From Coix lacryma-jobi var. lacryma-jobi (Eukaryota; Streptophyta; Magnoliopsida; Poales; Poaceae), in contig VDCT01000868.1 of assembly GCA_009763385.1 (NCBI GenBank), forward strand, positions 248,001-312,000: DNA of 64,000 nt, in the 5' to 3' direction. This document shows positions 44,692-57,625 of the stretch, one piece after another. How positions within the stretch are numbered: position 1 is the stretch's first letter; every line of letters begins with the position of its first letter. The notes below the pieces were generated by a model, which was not told the DNA's origin, did not search any database, and saw nothing but the letters and a program-made list of their open reading frames with translations. The translations under genes were made by a program, and so were the position numbers.

Positions 44692-46085
44692 TGTTGACAC
44701 TTACTAACGTCGCTACCAAGAGTAGAGATAAACTCTATCCCCGGCAACGGCGCCAGAAATGCTTGTTGGTATAAATTAATGCACACTCTACTTTATCCGC
44801 AAGCGCACAGATAAAATCTACCGATGTAGCACTTCACCGGATGTACCCAGTTTTAATATCGAACCCAAAGGAACGGATAGCAGTGAGTCTCAAGTGTTTA
44901 ACCCCTGAGCGGCTAACAAGGACGGAGAATCTAGAAGCATAGAGGGGATCACTAAGGTTATCTAAATCCAACTTAAGAGTGATATGTTTATTATTCTTAA
45001 TGGGGAATTGCCATAAAGGTCACAAACAGAGTATGATTCTTTTATGCAAATATATCCTACCGGGCCTACACACGGGTAGTGGACTATAGAAGAATCAACA
45101 AGGCTATAAGAGTCACCCTTGCGAACTACCACTTGTACCGGCGTTATAGGAGGTATTTATGATGAGTTATCAAGTCTAAGCACCACGCTTACACTATCCA
45201 ACTACTCTAATTCTAGAGCAACCTAGAATTAGAGTACTCAAAGAGAGTCATAAACCTTAAGAATAATAAGAACAATGGCTCAAACTTAAATATAGATGTT
45301 GATTACCGAAACAATCGTTGAAGCAAGTCGATGAAGAACTTGAATCCACAGGTACAAGATGAAGAAGTTGATCCGACAGGCCGGAGCTTCCTCTTGATCT
45401 CTTCCTCTCTCTCTCTCTCTCTCTTCTAGATCTAAATAAGACTAGGTTCTAATCCTACTAGAGGGGTATCTAGTCTTCTACTTGATAGCTGGCTCTCGAT
45501 TGCAACTAGATGAACCAGATCTAATTCTAGATGAACTAGAAGAGATTCATCTAGAGGGACCTCTACTTCTACATTGAAACCCTAATTTCTGATGTGGAGA
45601 TGAATAATGAAGAGGGAGATGCCTAGAGAGGGGGTCTGGGGCTGTTTATATAGCCCTGGGCATGGATCGTGAGCCCTTGGATCAAACCGACTTCGGGGTA
45701 CGGTCGAGATGCATCTAGGGAGTCGGTTGAGGTAGCTTGCAAAGGAAGGAGCCAGGTGGGCCCAGGGGAAGACCGACCGGTCTAAGGGTGGGACCGGTCG
45801 GTCCCACCTGGCGGCCTCTGGTGGTGATCTTCGTCGTGGTGTAATCTTGCGTCCCCTGGAGTCTTCTAGAAGTATCCCGACGTGGTGGTTACGTTATCTC
45901 CCGTCGGTTTCCTTCTATGGAAAGCTATTGATGCTGATTTCCTGGTTTAGTTCCCTGCAGAATCATAACTCACCAAAACTCATGGAATATTGTTAGTTGA
46001 ATCCCTAAATCTTTGTTGGTGATCATATTCTTGCCCTTTTCATATTTATTTATCACTTAATTATGATAGTTAACCAGTGTCAACA
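44692..46085 (-). repeat. 3' LTR of A2 element, with embedded primer-binding site
   Basis: It runs from TGTTGACAC to GTGTCAACA. The first 72 bp (44692-44763) contain a full tRNA-Asp site at 44738-44755 followed by the usual 8-bp spacer; an older LTR edge, TGTTGGTATAAAT, follows at 44764. Other parts: the core CCGCAAGCGCACAGAT (44799), a (CT)n tract (about 45404-45424, longer than in the other LTR), a TATA box on the minus strand (45645-45653) and the GACCGACCGGTC repeat (45771-45803). Confidence 0.85.
44738..44755 (-). promoter_or_regulatory. tRNA-Asp primer-binding site inside the A2 3' LTR
   Basis: Minus-strand TGGCGCCGTTGCCGGGGA is an exact match to the A1 site, with the normal AGCATTTC spacer and an LTR-like edge (ACCAACA) on its far side. 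The same site is inside the other LTR at about 54766-54783. Confidence 0.85.
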
Positions 46086-48388
46086 AGTCCCCCAAGCTTA
46101 CCTTTTGCTAGTCCCTTAGCAAATATTTATTTGAAACTGTTACTATGCCTCATAAATAAAAAATCTTTCTTGATTTAGAGTTAATTATTCTGACTTTCTC
46201 ATCTTACCTTTAACCATGGAGCTTTTTCCTTTACCTGGATCTTTAAACAACTGGAAGATAGAACAATCAAGTTAAGCACTGTATCTCTAATTCTTTGATC
46301 AACCTTCATTCTGGAGTTTTTGTATATTTTCAAAATAAAAATCAGAGATTCCTTTGTATGATACTCTCAAATCGCTCTTTTATATTTTATGATTCCTCAC
46401 TGATACACTTTTCTTCCTTCTATGGATATATATATATATATGGTGCTTTAAGAAGTGAAAAGCATATCTTACTAAGTCAAAGTTCGAAGTTGAGGAAGAA
46501 AGATGTCATACTCATGGATCAAGACTTTAGAACATTTGAAATTTGTCATCTCTTACTGGCATATTGTAATTAGAGGAACCATGGGCTATCATTCTTTTTC
46601 TCATACTTTTTCATAATTCTCTTTTCTTTGAGGTAGTCGGACACTTGTCCCTTTTATTTCCTCCTTTTATATTTTTGCATAGCCCATGCCTCTAACACAA
46701 TACTACTTCGGAGAGTGAATCTTTTAATAAAACATTCTTGATCTCTAGAGCATGATTAATTTCTCAACCAAAACTTAAACTCAGAACAAAGCAAGTAGCC
46801 TTATCTTAAAATCATATTAATGGCTCTAGGTGGGAATTCATGTTATGTCATATAGGATTCTCATCATGTTTTTTTTAATCTTTTCAAAAAGTAAATCTCC
46901 AGAACTCTAGCATCTCTAGGAATTAGATAAACAGTAGCTCAAAAAACCTTTTTATATCATCTCTCACAATTATCTAGACTTTGGAATCAGCATTTTCCAT
47001 CCAACAGGTTTTAGGTCAGAGTTATTCAGAACAACTTGTCTAAAAAACTCAAGAAAATTTAGGTTTAAACATTAGTACTTAAAAAGGCAGAGCAAAAAGT
47101 TCATCTTTTAAAATGAGCAAAATTAGGTTCTTATCCACTTAGGTATTATTATATAATATCATTATTTGGTTTTATAAAAAATATTTATCTTTTCTATATT
47201 TATAAATTAATCTGGTCTAACTAAATAGAACTAATAAAAAAGCAGTGATACTTATCGTGATAACTGAGGGTGCTCTCCCCCAAGCTGGATCTTGACTTAT
47301 ACTTTTCCTCAGAAGTCGAGTAGACTGAAATAATTTCTTGAGTCCTTCTCTTCTTCTCTTCCTGCTGAATTCAAAGGTAGACAACACAACTAGTGGAACT
47401 TGATTAGTGATAAACGTTCCTCCATATGTCCGGTTGTCTTTAAAACTCTAAAATTATTTATGTTCTTTCTATCCACTAAGCAGAGTTCAGCAGTGTTTCT
47501 ATAGTGTCTCTTTTTTAGATTTTAAAGGTGACCCTTCATTGTGCCACATATTTTTGTCTTTTTCTTAGGGTGAGCCTTCATGTGCTCACATATTTTTGGT
47601 GTTTTGAATTTTTATTTATGAAAAACTTAAAAGGATAGAGATACTTATATGGATACATGGGGGTGCCTTCCCCCAAGCTGAATGTTGGACGTAGTCACTT
47701 TGTAATGTAGCAGACTGGCAGTGGATATGTCCTTCCTCTATTAGAGCTTTGATTGATGTTGAAGTTTGTTGAGGTAGTGCTCCAACAGTGGATGGAGCAT
47801 TCACTTGCTTGTCAGCTTTTCTTGGTCTTTCAAGTCCTGTGAAACTCAAATAGACAACAAGACTTGTGGAACAGATTAAGCATTAGCGGTTGGCCACTCA
47901 AGCCTTAGTTGTCTAGAATTTCAGTAAGATCTCTTTCTTAATATTTTTTGTATTTGTATGATGCAAGAGAAAAATGCAACAGGATGATGCATGCATATTC
48001 ATTTATTATTTTTATGCCACCATGACTATTCCTGTGGGTTTTTACACACCAAAGATTTATTCACATGGGGCGTTATGATTTATGATGTAGTGTAACAATT
48101 GCAACATTATTATTTTTCTTTCTAATGCAGTGCAGAAGTTAAAATGTTTGTGAATTAAATATGATGATGCAATAAATGACTAAGAATTAAATATGAGAAA
48201 TATGCAAAAAAGTAAATATGAGGATAACTACCGATTTTACCTTTTGGCGAAGGTCGGATATTTAGGTCCGACGAACCGGACCTTCCCTTGGTTCGCATCT
48301 CCCAAGGTATGTCAGACATTTGGAAAGTTGTTATTGATTGTACCTTTGAGGTGCAGACTTTTTCTTTCATACTTTCTTGGTCTGAGTC
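46086..48388 (-). other. 3' non-coding region of A2 element with three polypurine motifs
   Basis: It is collinear with 3301-6300. Minus-strand AGCTTGGGGGA occurs at 46088-46098 (terminal), 47276-47286 and 47669-47679. No coding sequence is seen. It ends at the T2 insertion. Confidence 0.65.
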
Positions 48389-51345
48389 TGTCACACCCCA
48401 ACTTAAGGATAAAGTTGAGACAACATACTCATGTGTGCCCAGGAAAAATCACACACATAAGTAGACAAATTACAAGAGTGGCATCATCACATTGTTTATT
48501 ACATCACGATAGTATTTAAAACAGAGTCTTACAACAAACTGAATCACAGATCACTGAACTGGTACACAAACTAAACCACAGGGAAACGTCGACTGGGGGA
48601 GCAGCTAGCCTAGAAGTCTTCAGGAAAGTCGCCAACTGCACCTTCATCTGTTACCCATCCGGGATTTTGCCCAAAAAGAAGATAAACAACAAGCGTAAGT
48701 ACTCCACGTACTTAGCAAGCTAACATAGGGTTCATGAGGCTCAAAAAGGCTGACACTGTCTGACTGCAGTTAGCTTTTAATTGGCAAAGTTTTAGCTTTA
48801 AGGTAAACGAGTATTGTGCTTAACCCTTAACCCATGATCCATTTGTCCATCAAGATAAATAAAACATCGTAAGGTACCAACAATATAAAGAAAACAGTTA
48901 TTCTAGTATCAAAGTTCTGCTAGTTTTCCGGGCCGCTCGTGACCGTGAGCACGGCTGTTATAACAGTTTTACACTCTGCAGAGGTTGCGCATCTTTACCC
49001 ATAAGCCGTGTTACCCTTGTGCCCGAGGCGGCCACCCTCTTGATCCACTTCCGAGGTAGATCGGCAGGGCACACTATGAAGCCTTTCGCTGGTTCGTCTA
49101 ACAGGTTAGGGCCGCGAGGTTTCCTTGGCAATCAGACATAGCAAACCCCCCTTTCCTATGGCACAAGGCCATCGTAGCTATACTCATAGGAACAGGAGCA
49201 GCCCTACATCCGTAGAGGCAAGCCCTCTCTTGCGCCCCTCCGGGTACCGCTAACAAGTTAGAAAAGGTCCAGTGTACTGAGCTAAACCGGAGCCATATAG
49301 CACTCATGGTAGCACTGTCAATCCCAGCTTTGCTAACAGCAAGTTTTATTAACCGTTTAACACGTATCATCATGAGAACATATTCATCATTGGACTGGAT
49401 CGATTATAAGACAGTTAGCACTAGCAAAGCTACCCATATGCATATATCCCACGGGAACAAGAACATCACAGATAACAAAGCTAAGTGGGTTTTCTAAGGT
49501 TGCTCAATTGGACACATGCATAAATGAGTGATTAAAGTAAAGTGTATAGGAAACAAGGAGATCCCATGCTAACTTGCCTTGGTTGACGAAAGGTTGATCC
49601 TCCTGCTGGTCACTGAACGAGGGGTCCTGGTCGTACCACACCCGACTCACCGTCTACTCGGTCACAAACATCACCACGCATTCCAGGTGCAAACATACAC
49701 GATGCAAACAAGGCTATTATTAAACAATACACCAGACAGTAATAAACTGAAATAAAACTTTGATAAAACTGAAGTACGCGTTTCTATGATCACAACAAGT
49801 TTTGGTTCACCGAAAACGGAGTTACGGTGCGAGAGCTACGACCGAAACGGTGTATATGAAGCCCTAAACAAATTAACATGGACCCTAAAGCTAAACTGCC
49901 CAAAACAGGCTAACAGGGGTATAAACGGGTAGAGCACTAAATTACGAAGCTAACGCAATTTGAACGGGTCAAATCGGAGCTAAAACGTGAATTTTATAAG
50001 CAAAACAAAGGTAGTGGCATTTCTGTAAATAAACTGAAAAGCATTTGAATTGAAATGGGAATCTAAATCAGATTTTAAATCGAATTTACGGACGGCTGGA
50101 CCGCGCTCAATCGACCGAAACACAGGGGCTTGGTCGGAAGATTTCAAAGACTCAGCGAACAGTGCCCGCTGGAGCGCGGGTTGGTTCCCGGCTTCTCCAG
50201 GGGCTCTTTAGCAAGATGGCCGGCGAAGGGGTACCGACGATCCACGGCCGCCGGATCAGAGACGGATGGCACGGATTAGCTCAAGGGTGCGCAGTGCGCG
50301 CGTGCGGGGCGAGCCGACAGCGTGCACCGGCCGCGGCGTCGCGGCGCTCTGCGCGACGTCACGCGCGGTCCCGCCATGGCCGACGCGCGGAGGCTCGCGG
50401 ACATGGGCGCAGGGGGCACCCCGAGCCATACCAAGGAGACAGAGAGAGAGAGGATCGCCATAGGTTCTCACCACGCCGGAAGAAGGGACTGGGAGGCTCG
50501 GACGGCGATGAACGGCGAACGGCGGCGGACGGCGGCGGAGCTGCGAGCGCACACGCGGTTAGGGCGAAACCGAGTTTCAAAGAAGCGAGGGGAGGGGTTA
50601 GGGGGCACCTCCTCTGCGGCGCGGAGCTCCCGCGGCGTCGAATCGGCCGGCGGAGCAGCGAGACGACGGCGCGAGCACGGCGGCGGCGGCAATGGCGCGG
50701 AGGGGCTCTGGGTGTTGCTCTGCGCGGCGCTGCGGGAGTGGGAGAGGGGAAAGAAGGAGCGGGGCGCGGGCGCATCTGCTAAAAGGATGAGGAGGAGGCC
50801 GAGGTCGTGGGAGCGGGCGCCGCACGACGCGCGGACGACGCGGAGCGCGGCAGTTGCGCTCGACCGAGAGCGAAGGGGAGGAGAAGGAGGACGCTGACGG
50901 GCGGGGCCGCGACGTCAGAGAGAGAGAAGGGGAGGGAGCGCGCGGGCGGCTGCAACGTGGGCGCGGAGCGGGCCGGCCTGCGGGCCGCGCGCGAGGAGAA
51001 GGGAGGGAGGGAGAGCCCAGCGCAGAAAGAAGAAAAGGACAGGGCCGGGGCAAGCTGGGCCTTCGGGCCGAATGGGAGGGAGAGGGGAGAGGAGGGGAAA
51101 GGTTTTTCTTTTTATTTTCAAGCATTTCAAGTCATTTCCAAAAGAGTTTGAATTCAAAACAAATTTTGGCAAAAACCAGACACTCAAATAAATCCAGTGC
51201 ATCAGCATGAATGCAAAAACATGTTGCCACAATTATTTTAATTCAGCAAAAATTATTTTAATCCCTAGATTAAATGCTTCACAAAATTCATAATTAAAGC
51301 ATTTTCAACTATTTGGGAAAAATTTTTTTAGGGTGTTACAGAGTC
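48384..51345 (-). mobile_element. T2 Tekay-like solo LTR, TSD GAGTC
   Basis: The LTR 48389-51340 (2952 bp) is flanked by GAGTC at 48384-48388 and 51341-51345. Read on the minus strand it begins TGTAACACCC and ends GGGGTGTGACA. It is a diverged relative of the T1 LTR: the block around GGCCCTAACCTGTTAGACG (49100), the GGTCACGAGCGGCC block (48930) and the AT-rich start (51130-51340) correspond. A GC-rich block (50100-51090) gives long overlapping frames on both strands that look like base-composition artefacts. No internal region remains. Confidence 0.85.
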
Positions 51346-54300
51346 TTCACTTCCTGTGGTTCACTGTCTTGAGGTTTCTCTCCCTTCTTTTCTGGGACAC
51401 GTGGCGATAGCTTCTTCTTCGTGATTGGCCTCTCTATTCTTGATAGTTGGTCTTCTTTGGCGTTGAGAGCGGCGTCTTTCACTTCTGTTCTTCTTGGGTG
51501 CTTCATTGGGTATGTAGTTGACGAAGTTTCATCATGCCTTTTCTCCAGGAAAGTGAAAATGGATTTCTTCTTGTAGATGATTGCACTTGTAGCGTAGAGG
51601 AATGGTCTTCCTAGGATGAGGTGGACATCGTCATCTTCTCATGTCAAGGATCAAGAAGTCTGTGGGGACTTCATGACCTCTAATTCTGACTACGACGTCT
51701 TCCTTCATTCCTTCCTGTTTATGCCTCTTGATATGGTGTCACTCATGTCATTTGTTCGTCCAACAGTTTGAAGTGAAGCGTTATTATGGATGCTGGCAGT
51801 ATCTTGCTCAGTGTGCATGTTCTTGTAGATCTAGGACCTTCACTCTGTAGAATTTGGGAGTGACTTCTCCATGTTTTGCTTAAGAGTGTGTCCTGCTCAT
51901 AAAGACAAGGTAGAGATCAAGTGCATGGGCTCTGTTGGTGGAAAAACACCAACAGAACCAAAAGTTTTGTTTATTCCTCTCTAACCTTAGGCACATTGCA
52001 TAAGACAAACTTTTTGTTTATGTGTTATGTTCAATTTTAATATGAGTGATAGGATCAGAGGATGAGCATGAAAGTAGCGTCTTAAAATATTTAACAAATC
52101 AAATTACTTAACCCAAGAAGGATAATCTATGCATAAAGTGTTGATCTTTTCATAATTGAGATATATCATCTTCCAAAGGTTAGATGCACAACATTTTAGC
52201 TCATTTAGTTAAGACAGTGCGATTCAAGAGAGTAAAGCTATGAACAGAGATCAAAGGATTGAACATGTTGAGTTGATTAGGTTGGATCAGTGATATGCAA
52301 CTTAAACATGTTTAGTTCTTTATCTATGTTCATACTAGAATCAAGGAGAATCTTTAAAATGATGGTCACTTACCTTGAAATGTTACTTTGTCATTGGAAA
52401 GTGATTGTGTTGAACCACCTTGTGGAAGCTCCTCTTGTCTAGCTGGTTGTTGTTTATGAATGACTTGTCTTCTCTTGTTTGTCTCACAGTGTGATTGAGA
52501 GAGGAAGATCATAGTGGAATCATCTTTAGAGGTATCGATCTCCCTTCTCTTGTGTTGACTTATCGGTGAAGGCACATTGTTTCTCGAGTATGCTGTCTAG
52601 GATCCTCTGTCTTTCTTGTATCAATTTTGTACTTTGAGGATGTAGGGACAGTTCCGTATTCTTCTCTTGTCAACCTTTCTTGTTTTCCCCTTTATTATTG
52701 GGTTGACAAGAGACTTGAATTTAGAGTTGCTACTCGAGTGCCTCCATGAGAGTCTTTGTCTCTTAGTGCCATGACTGAGACTTGTCCTCTCAACAGTGTC
52801 TAGATGATGGAGATCTGATCGGCTGTTCTTCTTTGATTTGTTGGCTCATGTACTATCTCTCCATCTTCTAACTCTTGTGGTGTAGTGGCATCATCCTTCA
52901 TGATGCCTTCCTCAATTCTTGGTAGTTGATTCTTCCCTTGACATCTTCGATTGGTCCTCTTTGGCTGCTCATAAGTGATGTAGTTGTTGAAGAATTAGCA
53001 AAAGATCCAAGAGCTGACTTCTCTAGGTCTGGCATAGATGATAACATTGATGGTGTTCAAGAACGATCTTCCAAGAATGGGTGGTGGATCATATTCTTCT
53101 TCTTGACTGGGACAACATCTAGTGGTTGTATTGATCAAAGTGGTGAGCAGGGGATCAATATGTTTGAAGTTGGGTTTCTCCTTCCTCCCTTTGATTGTGA
53201 AACACATCTAGTCAACAGAATTGTCTCTCCCAGGCTGCCTTGTGATGTAGATGGATTCCCAAACAACATGCTCATGTGTTTGTCTTGTAGATCTTGCTAT
53301 TGTTGTAGTGGTACCATCTTGTCCCCCAAGCTAGCTCTTGATTAGAACAGAGGATAACTTCCCACTTCCTGTCTTGATGTCTTGGGCAATGATGGTTGCA
53401 GGCATAGGTTATCTCATATGAGGTAAGTTGCATCCTGCTTGTCATCAGCGCCCAAGCAAGACATAAAGCTAGGCTAGCACCATTTGTGATCTGAGAGTAG
53501 GTTTGTGTGTCTATGGTTTGGGTTTTGGATCTTTAATGTTCACACCAAACCATGGATGAACAAGTTTCTCTCCTGCTTATGTTAGTGAACATATACCCGA
53601 GGATGCAAGAATTTGAGCATAGGTTATTATCCACAACTTATGTATTTGCATCTATGCCAATAAAAGATGTTTTTAGGATTACTTTAGACTATTAGTTATT
53701 CATGTGTTGGCTGCACAAATGATTTAAGCAATAGATAGTATTTCAGTGTTGGCTGCACTTTAACATGATTAAGGCTATTCAGTAGAAGACACAATAATAA
53801 ACTTTGATACTCACAGTTCTTTCATCCATGATGAATGAGCTGAGTCTTCGTTGTGCAAAGTTGTTGAAGTTCATGTGTCTCTTCATCTCAGTGAGAGTTC
53901 ATCTCTGGACTTTCCCAATTTGATATCGAAAGTTTCTCTGCAGGGGTTAGTCCAACAAAATATCCAACATCCACTATAGCATACTATTGGCTCAAAAATC
54001 AACTTAGACACCACGTCTAATTTGATCTAGGAAGGTATTTAACTTAATTGCTTAAATTAAAAACCTTTGAAAGCAAGATCACCACTCCTAAACTAGGCAC
54101 CATGCTTAATTTAAGAGATGTATGAAAGTACTCCAAACCTAAACATATAATATAGCGAATAAAGGTAACATGAAAGCATTATAGAGATTTATTCAGATGG
54201 TGATGAAAGAGCATGATGGGCATATTTTAAAGATAGGGACAACCATCATAGCAACATGGCGAAAATATTCTTAGAAAGTCTATTTCTCAAGCTTGGATTT

Positions 54301-54690
54301 TGCATAAATCAAGATTGGATGAATTTAATTCAATGTTGCATGATGATTGGTGGGATATACCTTGTGTTTGTTGTTCCTTCGTTCTTTTCTGCTCCACACC
54401 TGGAAAGGTTAGTGACAAAAATACCCAAAGGAATATTTTCATAATTATATTTCTATGCTCATTACAAGGATAGTGCAGCAGAAAGGTAGGCATAGCTCAT
54501 AACCAGGTATTATGATGGGGTATAAGGATTCTATTGGTTATAGCTTGCTCATGGGGTAGTGATAGATAAGAGTGGAATTCAAAAGAACATTCATAAGAAT
54601 GAAAACAAAAATAATGAAAAGACTGGGGCAAAAAAAAGGAAAAGATAAAAGTATAATACAAGGTATACTTAAGACGTGAAATGATCTACC
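51346..54690 (-). pseudogene. decayed Gag-Pro remnants of A2 element
   Basis: Minus-strand protease pieces can be read. Near 51720-51560 are VPTDFLILDM and, in another frame, an ILGRPFLYAT equivalent. At 53207-53140 CFTIKGRKEKPNFK matches the end of the first A1 protease. At about 53105-53045 PPILGRSFLNTINVIIYAR is a further ILGRPFL-type block. Thus two and perhaps three protease units are represented. I found no gag domain between 53350 and 54690, where it is expected. An AGCTTGGGGGA motif lies at 53322-53332. Stop codons and shifts are frequent, so nothing here is functional. Confidence 0.55.
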
Positions 54691-54693
54691 GTT

Positions 54694-54711
54694 CCCCGGC
54701 AACGGCGCTAG
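54694..54711 (-). promoter_or_regulatory. primer-binding site, tRNA-Asp type (A2, altered)
   Basis: Minus-strand TAGCGCCGTTGCCGGGGA has A at the second position, where the embedded LTR copies keep G. The spacer to the LTR is again 7-8 bp. Confidence 0.75.
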
Positions 54712-54718
54712 AAATGCT

Positions 54719-56102
54719 TGTTGACACTTACTAACGTCGCTACCAAGAGTAGAATAAACTCTATCCCCGGCAACGGCGCCAGAAATGCTTGTTGGTTATA
54801 AATAATGCACACTCTACTTTATCCGCAAGCGCACAGATAAAATCTACCGATGTAGCACTTCACCGGATGTAACCCAGTTTTAATATCGAACCCAAAGGAA
54901 CGGATAGACAGTGAGTCTCAAGTGTTTAACCCCTGAGCGGCTAACAAGGACGGAGAATCTAGAAGCATAGAGGGATCACTAAGGTTATCTAAATCCAACT
55001 TAAGAGTGATATGTTTATTATTCTTAATGGGAATTGCCATAAAAGGTCACAAACAGAGTATGATTCTTTTATGCAAATGTATAATCCTAAGGCCCTACAC
55101 AGGGTAGTGGACTATAGAAGATCAACAAGGCTATAAGAGTCACCCTTGTGAACTACCACTTGGACCGGCGTTATAGGAGGTATTTATGATGAGTTATCAA
55201 GTCTAAGCACCACGCTTACACTATCCAAACTACTCTAATTCTAGAGCAACCTAGAATTAGAGTACTCAAAAGAGAGTCATAAACCTTAAGAATAATAAGA
55301 ACAATGGCTCAAACTTAAAATATAGATGTGATTACCGAAACAATCGTTGAAGCAAGTCGATGAAGAACTTGAATCCATAGGTACAAGATGAAGAATTGAT
55401 CCGACGGCCGGAGCTTCCTCTTGATCTCTTCCTCTCTCTCTCTCTTCTAGATCTAAATAAGACTAGGTTCTAATCCTACTAGAGGGGTATATAGTCTTCT
55501 ACTTGATAGCTGGCTCTCGATTTGAACTAGATGAACCAGATCTAATTCTAGATGAACTAGAAGAGATTCATCTAGAGGGACCTCTACTTCTACATTGAAA
55601 CCTAATTTCTGATGTGGGAGATGAATAATGAAGAGGAAGATGCCTGGAGAGGGGGGTCTGGGGCTGTTTATATAGCCCTGGGCGTGGATCGTGAGCCCTT
55701 CCTTGGATCAAACCGACTTAGGTCGGTCGAGATGCATAGGGAGTCGGTTGAGGTAGCTTGAAAAGGAAGGAGCCAGGTGGGCCCAGGGGGAGACCGACCG
55801 GTCTAAGGGTGGGACCGGTCGGTCCCACCTGGCGGCCTCTGGTGGTGATCTTCGTCGTTGGTGTAATCTTGCGTCCCCTGGAGTCTCTAGAAGTATCCCG
55901 ACGTGGTGGTTACGTTATCTCCCGTCGGTTTCCTTCTATGGGAAGCTATTGATGCTGATTTCCTGGTTTAGTCCCTGCAGAATCATAACTCACCAAAACT
56001 CATGGAAATTGTCAGTTGAATCCCTAAAATCTTGTTGGTGATCATATTCTTGCCCTTTCATATTTATTTATCACTTAATTATGATAGTTAACCAGTTCAA
56101 CA
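54719..56102 (-). repeat. 5' LTR of A2 element, with embedded primer-binding site
   Basis: 1384 bp and collinear with 44692-46085, including the embedded tRNA-Asp site (about 54766-54783) and its spacer. The end reads AGTTCAACA, one base short of GTGTCAACA. (CT)n tract at 55431-55446, TATA box on the minus strand near 55667-55675, and the inverted repeat at 55794-55826. Confidence 0.85.
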
Positions 56103-57625
56103 CTAATCAATTCAAAGTATGATGGTATTATATAGTGAGGACTTAACAACAATTAATGTGGCACACACTTATGATAAAGACTGATAACACACTTATACTC
56201 CAAACAGGGTTCAGATAGTAGAATAAATGATAATGATAAATAATAAATGGAACAGAGAGCAGATCAATCGAAGATATTCTAGAACAGTACTACCTAGCAA
56301 GTGATGATTAGAACAGGCATTAATAAGGAACGTTCCTAAGTTATTCTAATTACAAGTCATAGCATACATTGATTAGTGCAAAATATTTGGCAATCATAGG
56401 CTAGGTCATATCATATTTATAATCAAGAGGCAACTCCGTAGTAAGATGCCAAACAGAGTAACCCCTAAAAAACCATGAGTTAACCGAGCCATACTGAACA
56501 CTATTCGGGAGGTGGAATACAAAGGACTCAACAGGAATGTCACACCCGCGATCTACCACTCTATCCGGAACATAGGACGCATTTGTAGATAAATAGTGTA
56601 TAGGCACCACGCCTACACAGCATCTATCACCCACCCTATGATCATTAAAATGAGCGCTATACGAACATGAGTATATAAATAATGATGAACTATCTATGCC
56701 AAATATATAATCAAAGCATACTATAAGCAATATAATTAAGAATATATTGTTGATGTCTTAGTCATATCAATTGTATTACAATCTAGAACATAGGATGAAC
56801 AATAAGGTGAATTAGATCATCGAGAAGAACAAAGTACGAACTAGAACATGAACTAGATCTGGATTATGAACTAGAAGATGAACTAGACGATGAGAACTAG
56901 AACTAGACGATGAACTAAAACTAAACGATGATGAACAATGATGAACTAGAAGAGCAATTATAAATAGATCCATAATGTTAATACAAGAGAGAAGATCTTG
57001 GGTTTATCAGGCCTTCTCGTGACTAGATCGGAATCCAAGTGAAGCTTGCCTCCTCTAATCCTATTCTATCTAACTAATCTAGGTGATGTAGTTCTAGGGC
57101 TTATGATTGATCTCCTTCTCTGTTATGGCCTGATTTGATGAGGTGATTGGTGATGATGATGATGATACCCTAGAGAGGGGATCTGGGGCCGCTTATATAG
57201 TCCTGGGCGAGGAACCGTGGCCGTTCGATCAAACCGACCTTAGGTACGGTGAGATGCACCCTCGTAGGCGGTGGAGGAAGGTTCCCGAAGAATAGAGTGC
57301 AGCAGGCCAGGGGGAGACCGACCGGTCTGGTGGCGGGACCGGTCGGTCCCACCTGGCCACCTCTCGGGGTGCTCGGCCTCTTGGTGTGTCTCTGGTGTCC
57401 TCTAGATCCTTCTAGAATAATCCTGATGCGTCGTTCGGTTATCTCCCGTCGGTTTCCTTCTAGGGAAGCAATCTGTGTTGATTCCTAGTTTAGTCCCTGC
57501 AGAACCACAATCACTAAAACTCATGGAATATTGTCAATTGAAACCCTAAACCTTTGTTTGGTGATTGAATTCATCCCCTTTCATATTTATTTATCCTTAA
57601 TTGTGATAGATAATCAGTGTCAACA

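Larger units (their letters stand above)
44687..56107 (-). mobile_element. A2 Athila-like element, TSD CTAAT
   Basis: The element is 44692-56102 with CTAAT at 44687-44691 and 56103-56107. LTRs are 44692-46085 (1394 bp) and 54719-56102 (1384 bp). Between them lie the primer site, decayed protease remnants, a long 3' non-coding region shared with A1, and a T2 solo LTR at 48389-51340. No gag domain, reverse transcriptase or integrase was recognised. The LTRs differ from A1 in their first 450 bp and include an internal primer-binding site. Confidence 0.85.
44430..57625 (-). mobile_element. A1 LTR (apparent solo), split by the A2 element
   Basis: The LTR parts are 44430-44691 and 56108-57625, about 1.78 kb together. 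The first bases (TGTTGA) are missing or altered at the junction with the G1 LTR, and the end GTGTCAACA is intact at 57617-57625. TATA box on the minus strand at 57192-57200, and the inverted repeat at 57317-57350. No A1 internal sequence follows at either side, so it is a solo LTR or a fragment; target duplication cannot be shown. Confidence 0.75.

Noticed and set aside
50100..51130. Long overlapping open frames on both strands of a GC-rich block
   Set aside because: Frames are open on both strands and in several phases, rich in Arg, Ala, Pro and Gly, and lie inside a solo LTR. This is a base-composition effect; no domain is recognisable.
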